A stretch of 64,000 nt of DNA, from NCBI RefSeq assembly GCF_026151205.1, contig NC_087081.1, positions 3,291,246 through 3,355,245 on the forward strand, in the 5' to 3' direction. Origin of the DNA: Bolinopsis microptera. Lineage: Eukaryota > Ctenophora > Tentaculata > Lobata > Bolinopsidae. Every line of letters begins with the position of its first letter. Position 1 is the first letter of the stretch. The translations under genes were made by a program, and so were the position numbers. A model generated the notes under the pieces. That model worked only from the letters and a program-made list of their open reading frames with translations. It did no database searches and was not told the origin of the DNA. This document shows, in pieces, positions 48,661-60,367 of this stretch.

Positions 48661-51338
48661 TTCGTCAAAACTGTAGGTACCATAATATGGATTGGTCGAA
48701 AATAGAGTCTTTTAGTGGATAACTTAGAATATATTTTCGATTTTCTCAAGATCTGACTGATAGATTTTCTTTAAACTTTCCAGATAATTACATGGCTATA
48801 TGACGGATAATGTGTACGAGTTTGGGAGAATTTCTAGGTGCCAAACTTGAGATATGACTTTAAACAACAGAAAATATCTCCAAATTGGCGGTTTCTAACG
48901 GAACACAGGCATATATTTCAAGATCTAACTGATACATTTTCTTTAAACTTTCTAGATAGTTACATGGCTATAAGACGGATAATCCGTGCGAGTTTGGGCG
49001 AATTTCTATGTGCCAAACTTGATATATGACTTCAAACACGACAAAACTGTACCATAATATGGATTGGTTGAAAATCGAGTGTTTTAGTGATTAACTTAGA
49101 ATATATTTTCAATTTTCTCAAGATCTGACCGATAGATTTTCTTTAAACTTTTTAGATGGTTACATGGCTATATGACGGATAATGTGTACGAGTTTGGGAG
49201 AAATTCTATGTGCCAAACTTGAGATATGACTTCAAACACAAGAAAATATCTCCAAATTGGCGGTTTCGGCGGAACACAGGAATATATTTCAAGATCTGAA
49301 TGATAGATTTTCTTTAAACTTTTTAAATGGTTACATGGCTATATGACGAATAATGTGTACGAGTTTGGGAGAATTTCTATGTGCCAAACTTGAGATATGA
49401 CTTCAAACACAAGAAAATATCTCCAAATTGGCGGTTTTGGCGGAACACAGGAATATATTTCAAGATCTGACTGATACATTTTCTTAAAACTTTCCATATA
49501 ATTACATGGCTATATGACGGATAATGTGTACGAGTTTGGGAGAATTTCTATGTGCCAAACTTGAGATATGACTTTAAACACAAGAAAGTATCTCCAAATT
49601 GGCGGTTTCTAACGGAACACAGGCATATATTTCAAGATCTAACTGATACATTTTCTTTAAACTTTCCAGATAGTTACATGGCTATAAGACGGATAATCCG
49701 TGCGAGTTCGGGCGAATTTCTATGTGCCAAACTTGATATATGACTTCAAACACGACAAAACTGTACCATAATATGGATTGGTCGAAAATCGAGTGTTTTA
49801 GTGATTAACTTAGAATATATTTTCAATTTTCTCAAGATCTGACCAATAGATTTTCTTTAAACTTTTTAGATGGTTACATGGCTATATGACAGATAATGTG
49901 TACGAGTTTGGAAGAAATTCTATGTGCCAAACTTGAGATATGACTTCAAACACAAGAAAATATCTCCAAATTGGCGGTTTCGGCGGAACACAGGAATATA
50001 TTTCAAGATCTGACTGATACATTTTCTTTAAACTTTCCAGATAGTTACATGGCTATAAGACGGATAATGTGTACGAGTTTGGGCGAATTTCTATGTGCTA
50101 AACTTGAGATATGACTTCAAACACAAGAAAATATCTCCAAATTTGCGGTTTCGGCGGAACACAGGAATATATCAAGTTTGGCACATAGAAATTCTCCCAA
50201 ACTCGTACAAATTATCCGTCATATAGCCATGTAATTATCTGGAAAGTTTTAAGAAAATCTATCAGTCAGATCTTGAAATATATTCCTGTGTAATTCCGCC
50301 GAAACCGCCAATTTGGAGATATTTTCTTGTGTTTGAAGTCATATCTCAAGTTTGGCACATAGAATTTCTCCCAAACTCGTACACATTATCCGTCATATAG
50401 TGATGTAACCATCTAAAAAGTTTAAAGAAAATCTATCGGTCAGATCTTGAGAAAATTGAAAATATATTCTAAGTTATTCACTAAAACACTCGATTTTCGA
50501 CCAATCCATATTATGGTACAGTTTTGTCGTGTTTGAAGTCATATATCAAGTTTGGCACATAGAAATTCGCCCAAACTCGCATGGATTATCCGTCTTATAG
50601 CCATGTAACTATCTGGAAAGTTTAAAGAAAATCTATTAGTCAGATCTTGAGAAAATTGAAAATATATAATATTATATTCTAAGTTATTCACTAAAACACT
50701 CGATTTTCGACCAATCCATATTATGGTACAGTTTTGTCGTGTTTGAAGTCATATATCAAGTTTGGCACAGAGAAATTCGCCTAAACTTGCACGGATTATC
50801 CGTCTTATAGCCATGGAACTATCTGGAAAGTTTAAAGAAAATCGATCAATTAGATCTCGAAATATATGCCTGTGTTCCGTTAGAAACCGCCAATTTGGAG
50901 ATATTTTCTTGTGTTTGAAGTCATATCTCAAGTTTGGCACATAGAAATTCTCCCAGACTCGTACACATTATCCGTCATATAGCCATGTAACTATCTGGAA
51001 AGTTTAAAGAAAATCTATTGGTCAGATCTTGAGAAAATCGAAAATATATTCTAAGTTATTCACTAAAACACTCGATTTTCGACCAATCCATATTATGGTA
51101 CAGTTTTGTCGTGTTTGAAGTCATATATCAAGTTTGGCACAGAGAAATTCGCCTAAACTTGCACGGATTATCCGTCTTATAGCCATGTAACTATCTGGAA
51201 AGTTTAAAGAAAATCGATCAGTCAGATCTTGAAATATATTCCTGTGTCCCGCCGAAACCGCCAATTTGGAGATATTTTCTTGTGTTTGAAGTCATATCTC
51301 AAGTTTGGCACATAGAATTTCTCCCAAACTCGTACACA
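48661..51338. repeat. Fold-back satellite, ~175-190 bp units
   Basis: Two unit types alternate. Type A contains AAATATCTCCAAATTGGCGG; type B contains ACCATAATATGGATTGGTCG. Both share TTTCTTTAAACTTT, ACATGGCTATA and GTGCCAAACTTGA. Units run in plus orientation to about 50170 and then inverted to 51338, with a sharp switch at AATAT|ATCAAGTTTGG. Three 63-codon open frames beginning MPNLRYDFK are the same unit seen again and are not genes. The array resumes at 53012 after a LINE, and a B unit ends the window (63935-64000). Confidence 0.95.
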
Positions 51339-53011
51339 AAGGATTTCAAAGGATTTCAAAATAAAATGATCATTACAATAAACATTGTGTCGGATCTAAA
51401 TTTTAAAAAATAAAGATAAAATGAAAGTCAAAAACGAAAAAACCGAAACCTGTCCTGAAAAATGCACGGTTGACGGTTATAGTCTAAAGAGTTTAAAAAC
51501 CGAGCTATTCTAAAAAGGAATGTTCATGACGCGAACAACCAGTCCTTTGTGTCCATGTCTAAGATCCACACATAAATTCCACACTAAATCAAAAGTGTGA
51601 AACGCACACGAAAAATAACACACTGTCGGATCCACGTTTCGCATGTTGAGTCCGTGAGTCATGTTGTAGGTCCTTCCTTTTCTTTTCTGTCACTCGGGGG
51701 GAACCTCCGCTTGTTCACTTTACTCAAGAATCTGGCAGTTTCTCTGATCAATAGGATATCCTTGAAGAGGTCGGCAAAGGTCTCCGCTCCAGAGGTGATC
51801 ATGGTTCTCGCCTGCTGACCTATGTTTCTCCTCAGGTCGTCGTAAAGCGAACAATCCGTGAGAACGTGTTTCTCATCTTCAATGATCGGCTCAAACATTG
51901 GTAGTTCGGCCAGTATACCGACAGCTTCAAGGTCTGATGAAGAACAGTGCTTACAAATGCGACTGAGCGGATTTTCACGGTTGATGGCGTATCTACCGGT
52001 CTCGATGTTGAACTTATGAGCACTCATTCTGAACTGCGCCAGCCGCTTCACCTCTTCTCCACTGAGCTGCAGGTTCAGGTACGCTTCAGCTGTAAATTCA
52101 CTTTTGATAGTGTTGTAGAAACTGAGCTTCCGGTTGTTTTGCCGCTCATCGTTCCAACAGTTAATAAAAGTACTACGTAGTGCTGTTTTGAATTGGTTGG
52201 GGTAGGTCAACCTGCGAGATGATACTGACTGAAGGCTTTGTCGGAGATCTTCTATACCTTTGTACCATGGCAGATTGAGTGTGCGTTGTTCTATGAACGC
52301 CTGTCTGGCTAGACTTGTGCAACCAGCTCTGTCCATTTGCTCAAGTCGGTTGAAATACCCAAATACTTGCTTTGATGCCTTTATCACTAGGGGGCAGCGG
52401 CCTGTATCACCCCATACACTCGCATTTGAGGTTTTTCTGCCCACTCCTAAGGTCCACTTGAGGAATGAGAGATGAAGCTTTTCGAGAGGATCTCTTGCAG
52501 TCTCCTTCAGGAGAGATTTGGTGTTGATGTTATCTTGATAGTTTCTGACAAAGAGAGTCTCTGGGAGCCACACCTGACATCCGTATGTCACAATCGGTAC
52601 CACAAGCGCGTCGAATAGCTTGAATACGATTGTTCGCCTGAAGTGTCTTAAGTCAATACTGCTTTTTAGCGCGAAGTAGCTTCTGAGACCTTTTTGCTTC
52701 AGTTTGTTCTGTGCTACTGCTGAAGAACCGTTGAGGGTAAAGGTTATCCCGAGGTAGCAATATTCTCGAACTGATGTGATGTTGGTTTCGCCGAGTTGGA
52801 ATGTCAGACTCTCTTTAAGGAGCCTCCCGGAACGGTTGAACACCATCACTGCCGTTTTTCCGATGTTAACGGTTAGTCCCCATTCGATACAGTAACTGTG
52901 TAAAACGTTTAGAAGTTTCTGTAGTCCAGTATGGTCAAGGGCAAGAAGTATAAGATCATCAGCCCAGAGGAGATGAGTGATATTAACATTATTCAGTTCA
53001 GGGACGTTGAC
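51339..53011 (-). mobile_element. 5'-truncated CR1/L2-like LINE inserted in the satellite
   Basis: Flanked by a 6 bp duplication TACACA (51333-51338 and 53012-53017) that interrupts a satellite unit. The minus-strand frame starts at NNVNITHLLWADDLILLAL (RT catalytic WADD) and runs through REYCYLGITF, YGCQVWLPETL and HKFNIETGRY to a C-terminal RICKHC..EDEKHVLTDC Cys/His motif, stopping at 51659. The 3' end has two copies of a GGATTTCAAA unit, typical of 3' microsatellite tails of this LINE group. About 450 codons remain; fingers and endonuclease are lost. Confidence 0.93.
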
Positions 53012-53310
53012 TACACATTATCCACCATATAACCATGTAACTGTTCAAAAAGTTTAAAGAAAATCTATTGGTCAGATCTTGAGAAAATCGAAAATATATT
53101 CTAAGTTTTTCACTAAAACACTCGATTTTCGACCAATCCATATTATGGTACAGTTTTGTCGTGTTTGAAGTCATATATCTAGTTTGGCACATAGAAATTC
53201 GCCCAAACTTGCACGATTATATATATTATTCGTCTTATAGCTCTGGAAATATCTGGAAAGTTTAAAAAAATTCTATCAGTTAGATCTCGAGATAATCGAC
53301 TTTCGTCAAA
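53012..53310 (-). repeat. Continuation of the inverted satellite arm
   Basis: The interrupted unit resumes at ACACATTATCCACCATATAA and includes a B unit (CGACCAATCCATATTATGG) and a diverged partial. It ends near GACTTTCGTCAAATATTGTA, the mirror of the array start at 48657. Confidence 0.9.
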
Positions 53311-56300
53311 TATTGTACCATGGTACAGTTTGGTACGGAAAGTCCAACTCCCGAAATTTGGCAACTATCAACATCATGGCACAATTAAGTCGCATGCTCA
53401 GTAAATTGCTAATCAAATGTACTGCACTTATACAGTCTACAGTGTATGAATTCATGAACGAATTTATTAAGGCAGATTGGTATAACAACTATCGTAAATG
53501 CTATTTTGTATTAACAGCGGAAAGTGTTCTTAAGGGAGTCATGCCGGGAGTTATAAAACACGTCATTAAAAACACTTTCCAACTACAAAACTTAACCACA
53601 AAACCAGCTTTGAGCACTATTTCTAGGTTCTGAAACGACTAAATGATGCGAATTATAAATCCTCAGAGCTGATCCCACTCTACATTAAAAACACTTTCCA
53701 ACTACAAAACTTAACCACAAATCCGACTCTGAGCATGACGTGTCATTCTTTTTGTTTTAAATTTTTAATCTTAATTTTAATTTTCAGTACGTTTTACCTA
53801 ACAATATCATTTTTTAGCTAGCAGAATGGTTTTCAGAGGGCATTAATGAAATGTACTATGTATGAGCTGGTCCCAAGTCCAGACGCCATTTTATTCTATT
53901 ATGTAATTTTCAATAACCCTGTCTAGTCATTGACTACTGATTATACATGGAAACATATGTGGTCATAAGCTATCTATATTATACATTGCACATCATGTAT
54001 GAATTGTAATTAAAGCAAGTTGTGATTACATTACATTAGCTGATATTGGTCATCTTTCTTAGCTCTTATGAGTGGGTCGATCATATAGTTTGATAGTTTT
54101 TGTTATTAGTTCAAACAAATCTATTACCTTTATTGAGCTATGTAAGTTATTGTAACGTCCTGTCTACGACAAAGGCGTGTTGCCGAAACGTCGACAGCTA
54201 ATATGTTTTGAAACACAGAGTGGAGGATCCAACTTAGTCACCAACTATTAAAGTTTAAACTATAAATAAATTAGCTGATAATAGGAATTTTTCGTAAATA
54301 TAGAGTGGATGTTACCATGGAAACATGATCATTTTACCATGGAAACATGTAGTCATTAGCCATCTATATTATACAACATAGATTGTAATTAAAGCAAGTC
54401 ATTGAATGTTTTATCTGGCAACAGTTATAGTGTGCACTGTGTAGGAATGTGCATTTTTTGTACTTATTTACGGTGAATCTTAACGTGGGCTAATTTTATT
54501 TGGTGATTTCAATTATTCCATAGCCAAACTGTTGTCTATGAAAACCTTCCCCATGGGGAAGGTTTTCATAGTCAACTAAAACAAATAGTAATTAAATTAA
54601 ATTAGCTGATAGTAGAAACTTTTTGTTAATAAAGAGTGAACAGTGACCACATATAAATTTGAGAGAGAATTGAGAGAGAAATTCGTTCAGCGGACACATA
54701 CATTATACTGTCCAGAGATATTATGGGAGGTTCAAGCTTATTAAAAGATTCTTTGAACTTTTGAAAAGTAGCAAAATTTGAGATAAATTGATAACCTAGG
54801 ACCGGGAGTTGGTTTACACATTATATAAGTAATACGACATGTTTTATTTAGCAGAATTATACAATATGCATATGTAATCGTCTTTAATTGGGGATGATGG
54901 GGCGAAGACGTGATTTATATATATGATAAAGTGCCAGGTGGTGACAATAATTGAGGGCGTGTGGATGAAGAATCAGTCTTGATGCAGCTAGGAGGGTGAA
55001 GGAGGTAAAAATATGTACAGTACAATATCATAGAAACTAAGAACGAAAATCCTCTTACATCAGTAAAAACCGATATGCTTGCCTTCAATTAAAAACCTTG
55101 CTTTAAAAATGATATTATTATTCAAGTTAAAAGCCTTCGAAGTTTTGTAATAATCTATCGCATGATATTGTATATCTGACATCAATCAAATTGCAACTCT
55201 TAAGTTAACTTGTTGTTTAATTATATTATTGAATCACAGCTGAACACATGTATAAGTACGCGTACCTAATATTCGGCGGTTATTGATCAACTTTTCCCAT
55301 ATTTTACATAATGCTGCTGAACCTGATAATTAAAATATTCGCTGTAAATATCTATAATATAATATTCACACTATAAGATTCTAGAAGGCAAAGTTCAAAT
55401 GAACCAAACATCATATTAATATATTGACCAACAAATATATGGATTCCTACAGAATATTTCGAATTGCAGTCGGAACTGCAGACGTACTGTATTATGTTAG
55501 TTTACTAAATTAACTGGTCGAAACACTTCTATAGAAATAAAATCAAGTTATACAATAAATTTATACTCTATAAACTACACAATATAATTATATTATAAAT
55601 ATAACAATAATGTCAGTTTCGGCTGCTCACTGCTCAGGTCACAATCCGATAACCTATCATTTTTGCAGCCTAGATTTAGGAATTATGATGTCAGAAATTA
55701 AGGATTCAAATAAGAAGCTTAGTGATTCTAAAGTGAGCAGCATTTTAGACCGTAAACGTTTACAATAGCTGGTTCAGCCGGCTTAAGGAACAACAATAGA
55801 TGCTCTTCGTATATAAAAGAAACACCATTAAAACGAATGTAAAATTTGCAACTCTAGGATCACACAATTAGCGCAAACGTGGATACTGGATATAATAAGT
55901 TCGTAATGTTATAACATATAACATCTGATTGATCATTGACTAATGGACACGATATCAAAAATATGTTTAAATAGGACTCAAACCATCAGGCTTAACCTAA
56001 ACTAGTTTAATGATAATTAGTTTTGCTTTATATTAAAATCTCAGCACATGTAATTTTGTAATGATCTTTCTAATTTCTAATTCTAATTTCTAATTCTAAT
56101 TTCTAATTCTAATTTCTAATTCTAATTCTAATTCTAATTCTATAAGGTATAACACAAGTGGCACTGATGCAGATGAATCATGGATAATTATTGACTGTTG
56201 ACGAAAACTCGAAGTTTGAAATCCAAAGTATAAAGCTGCATGTAGTAGAAACGTAATTGGGAAATCAGGATTAAATATGATCACACGTAACGCGCGGATA

Positions 56301-56910
56301 TAACATGTGCTTTATCCAATGCGAAACTAAAAGAGATGAACATAAAAAATCGACTGTAGAGTGATTTAGCGCGACCGCAAAATTCCTTATAATATATAAA
56401 CAGTTTTTATTTTTTAAACGATTATTGGCGGGTCGAAAAGTAACATAAAAAATAAACTCTTCGATATTCAGTATTTGTTAATTATTACCTAAAGACCTCG
56501 GTAGTAAGCCTTTAGTTGTCAATAATTATAAACACATTCAACATTAAAAATAGAGTTATGGCGGAACAAAAGGCTAAACACCGCTCAGCAGTGAGAAAGT
56601 TACAATACTTTTAAATTTTTAAATAGTATTTTCAATGGGACACAAAACAATCAACATTTTACTCAAATTTTAGTATAATTTGAACCTGAAAAGTGTTTCG
56701 AATATTTTATTCATTAGCTGTTATCTTTAATTTATTAAACGATATGAATTAATTCATAACTTGATGCGCGGTTTTGGGTAATGTTGTGCAGCGCGCGGCC
56801 GAAATTGTGACAAACAGAAGGAAATAACTCGTCATCAAAATGTATCGCGCGAGAATGTTTTAGTAGACGCGCATGTGACGTCACAAGTGAAGAGCTCGCA
56901 GTGGGACGGC
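53311..56910. other. Non-coding repeat-bearing stretch
   Basis: Contains a 54 bp duplicate (AAAAACACTTTCCAACTACA at about 53567 and 53688). Two diverged copies of TTACCATGGAAACAT / ATTATACA..TTGTAATTAAAG lie near 53950 and 54330. The palindrome at 54536-54571 and a (CTAATTTCTAATT)n run at 56067-56141 are also here. No gene; the frame at 53313-53633 has no recognisable motif, although it ends in the duplicated block and may be a mobile-element remnant. Confidence 0.5.
54536..54571. repeat. 36 bp perfect palindrome
   Basis: CTATGAAAACCTTCCCC, then AT, then the exact reverse complement GGGGAAGGTTTTCATAG. Sits in AT-rich non-coding DNA. Confidence 0.95.
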
Positions 56911-57121
56911 CCTATATGGCCCCTACACGGCCACTATACGGCCTTTATACGGCCTCTATACGGCCTTTATAAGACCACTATACGGCCTCTATACGGCTTT
57001 TATACGGCCACTATACGGCCACTATACGGCCACTATACGGCCTCTACACAGCCTTTATACGGCCACTATACGGCCACTTAAAAGATATATTTCATGGTCT
57101 TTATACGGCCTCTAAACGGCC
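56911..57121. repeat. 11 bp minisatellite (ACTATACGGCC)n
   Basis: About 15 units of 11 bp to 57075, such as TTTATACGGCC and TCTATACGGCC, then an interrupted pair at 57100-57121. The open frame across it (repeated RPLYG, HYTA) is an artefact. Confidence 0.95.
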
Positions 57122-58830
57122 ACACAAAACATCTAATCTATGGCCTTAATTTATTTTTGTTGAACCTCGCGACTTCAACGAAGTCCTGAGGGACAGTTTT
57201 CAAGAATTTATGATCAATGTTTTACTTTTAGCACACGTACTAATACTATTGCTTTATATTAAGAATTGTTAATAGGGATTTTTCAAAAAGTAACTCTCAT
57301 CATCCTATGACAATTGAGTGTCGCACAGCATTTGTTTTATAGTAGCACTAGCAGGAGTAGGAATCTCAAATTATTTTCTAATATAATAATATGTGTATTC
57401 CGTGTAAAATTATCTTTATCCCGGTTGTTGCGACAAGTAAAAATGCTCTTATTAGGAAAAGGAGTTTTAATACTTTCAACACTACTATATAACAAATAAT
57501 TTGAGATCATGAATACGATGTAGTTACATTAAAACGTCGAGTAAACTCCTTTCCCTAATAAGAGCATTTTTATTTGTCGCAACAAACGGGATAAAGATAA
57601 TTTTACACGGAATACATTACAACAATGCGACTCATAAATAATACTCCAATCCGGATTTTACTTGTAGCGCGATGCGTTACTGTGCCGCGCCGCGCACTCA
57701 ATGAGGCTACTGTGCCGCGCCGAGCTGCTATGAATTGACATCGTCAATTAAGATTTTACATAATAATATGTAGTACTAGTATATATTACGTAGTAGTATT
57801 GAAGACGAATAAAACTCACGTGTATCAAATTAAAGATATCAAACATAAAAATTTGAAATTGCCACCATCGAGCGCGCGCAGAGCTGCCGGCGCCGCTAAC
57901 AGTACCAATATTATAATTATAGACTTCTGAAATCGAACTCATATCATAAAATAATATTTCGTTATTAATCATGATCTCGTGGTTGGTAAGAGTTTAACAT
58001 ATTTCGTAGCAGTCTAGTGGTTCATATTCATAAAAATAACGCTTATGTAATTACTGTGAATGGTCTCTTGCTGGATACATTTCATCACGATGCAGATATT
58101 TGCTGTTATCAATATTCGTATAAATCAAATTAATGACAAGAATAATCATGAACCTGAAACCGATAATCTTCGTTAGCTTAAAATTAAACTAAAATTACAA
58201 AGTTACATTAAAAATTAATAATTCAAATTCGTGCACAATCGTAAGCTTAAATATGGCCAACCTTCAGGTGGCAACAATGGACTTGAATTTTTATCGCGTA
58301 ATCAGTGAAAGATAAAAAACATTGTATTAACAGTTAATAGATAATAGATATATCAAATAGAGATCAATAAACGAATCTTACCACGCCGTAAAAACGTGAA
58401 TCATATCATATTTAATTTAATTTCTTCATGCTGTTTTGATAATTATGTCTCGTGCTCGATTCATCTGATTACAAAATCTGTAAAGTTCACAATCGTTTTA
58501 TTTATTTAACTCACAAATTATGATTTAATAGATTCGGCTTCCATGATATCAGTGAGGAAGCTATTTTTATCGACACGTGAAGACGTAAATTTCGCTTTTA
58601 TTTTTTATTGGTCGATGCTGCAAGCTGATTGTTAATCGCAGCTGGCCTATAAACGAGTATAATATAGCACCACCTGTTAATTACCTTCACTAACTCTAAC
58701 AGATGATAAATAATTTAAGCCTATTTAAGCTATCTATTTAAGCAATATATTCAAGCATCTGTTAAGGAAATAATCCATATAAGGGAAATGTGGGCATGGA
58801 ATTGGAAAAGCACATAATTTATCTAAACGT
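57122..58830. other. Non-coding stretch with a long hairpin
   Basis: An inverted repeat has arms of about 75 bp: 57393-57466 (ATTCCGTGTAAAATTATCTT and following) against 57543-57617, with a ~75 bp loop. GC-rich CGCGCC clusters near 57665-57725 and 57870-57890. No gene. Confidence 0.6.
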
Positions 58831-58844
58831 TATATCAAAACCTG

Positions 58845-58892
58845 TGACGTCACATCAAAATTTATGACGTCACACCAAAACCTCTGACGTCA
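58845..58892. promoter_or_regulatory. Three CRE-like TGACGTCA sites at 20 bp spacing
   Basis: Perfect TGACGTCA at 58845, 58865 and 58885, each followed by CA and an A-rich CAAAA. It is a 20 bp tandem unit, so may be a minisatellite that happens to contain CRE sites, or a CREB/ATF-responsive element. No gene start is visible nearby. Confidence 0.45.
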
Positions 58893-59053
58893 CACCTCAT
58901 ACTCTGAATCACTGCTCAATGATTTCAAAATAAACTCTCTTCCTTCGAGATCGTCCCTAGATTTCTTATAATTGTTCCTCTTAATTTTGTCGAGGGAACG
59001 TTCCGCTACTCTTTTTAGCAACGCCAGCTTATCCCTTAGCTTTGCCTCAGCAC

Positions 59054-59110
59054 TGAAATTTAAGTGAAATATAAGTGAAATGTAAGTGAAATATAAGTGA
59101 AATATAAGTG
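59054..59110. repeat. 11 bp minisatellite (GTGAAATATAA)x5
   Basis: Five copies of an 11 bp unit with one ATGTAA variant. Confidence 0.95.
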
Positions 59111-59873
59111 ATTTATTTTAAAGTTTACGATTTAAGAAATGTAAAAAAGATTCGGTTTGATGGCCAACAAGCGGGCAATCACATAAAGTGAGGTAACATG
59201 GGTATAAACCCTTCGCCTGCACAAAGATAGCATTATATTCATGTTTTCTAATATAAGAGTTACTATAAGGGTACCACAAAATAATAACATTAAATCATTA
59301 TTTTCTAACAGCATAGAAACGTTTGACAAAAATGCCCATGCCCCTTCAATTATTTTAGTATGGCAGCTAATCAAAACTTACAACTTGTCTCACTAGTTAG
59401 ATTCATCAATCTGACGTATTAGGAGTCAGATGATCTTTATCATGTCAGATTGAATTACGCAAATTTAAATCGCCTCATTTATTATAGGTGCACATAGGGC
59501 CCGATGTAATTGCTACGACCAGTGTACTGGTCAACTGCGTACCGCGACAATTGACCCCCCCCCCCCCCGACAATTGACCCCCTATGTAATTACACTGGGG
59601 TGAATTGTCGCGAAATCTAGGACTTAGTACGACAATTGACACTGGGGTGAATTGTCGCGAAATGTAGGACTTAGTACGACAATTGAACCCACACGAACAT
59701 TGTCAGCTGATGTCTGGTAGGTCACGTGTGTATTTGTCGAGAGTGTAGTATCCTTTAGTCTTGTTGTTCAGGTCAGTCAGTGGCCGCCCCAAACTTAGGA
59801 GTCTCCTAAAATGGTGGGGGTCCTAGTCAGTAAGTCAGTAGTCAGTGCATAATCTGCATATGCATAGTGCATA

Positions 59874-60000
59874 CCTTATCGGACGTTATTTGAACGGACA
59901 TTAATTGGACGCTGAAAGCCCTGCCCCTAGCGTTCATTTTAATGTCCGTTAAAAATTATGTCCTTTCACGCAATGTCCGGTCAAATAATGTCCGATAAGG
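59874..60000. mobile_element. 127 bp TIR MITE with TA flanks
   Basis: CCTTATCGGACGTTATTTGA at the left and the near-exact inverse TCAAATAATGTCCGATAAGG at the right, each flanked by TA. The interior is itself partly palindromic (AACGGACATTAA / AATGTCCGTT; GGACGCTGAAAG / CTAGCGTTC). No ORF. It shares only CCTTA with the termini of the 30.5 kb element, so it is a different family. Confidence 0.9.
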
Positions 60001-60367
60001 TAGTAATATTATAAGTAACGGCGTGGAATTCAAATCAGTAACTATCATTATCATTCGGCACATCATACTCAAAAATGGTATACAAACATTTTGTTTTCGT
60101 GCTCAAAAACGACGCTCGAACCACTTTTAAATTTCGAAGAGCTTCGTGATATGATATTATACAAATGATGGTTGAGCCACAGTTTTCACTGGACCTCTCC
60201 GATAGGTCTTCATTTTGTTCAGGTTTGGATAACGTTAACTTAGGGGTCGTTCACACATTACATAATAACATTTTGACCAATTTTTAACACCACTTTAGAG
60301 AAACATGGGTGCCCCGGTTCCTGCTAGTTAATATAAACTATGTGTATAATAATAAATATAAACTGAC

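Larger units (their letters stand above)
58893..60367. other. Non-coding stretch downstream of the copper ATPase exons
   Basis: Carries the 11 bp array at 59054-59110, a C15 run with GACAATTGA repeats (about 59550-59690) including a 47 bp unit twice (59594-59640 and 59641-59687), and the 127 bp MITE. The last ATP7 coding exon may lie here but I could not identify it. Confidence 0.5.

Noticed and set aside
48838-50944. Repeated 63-codon frames starting MPNLRYDFK
   Set aside because: They are the same satellite unit recurring in both orientations; composition follows the repeat and no protein motif is present.
54150-54215. Possible hammerhead-like or Penelope-associated motif (GCCGAAACGTCGAC)
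   Set aside because: The GAAAC block is there but the CUGANGA core is not convincing and the stems do not close.
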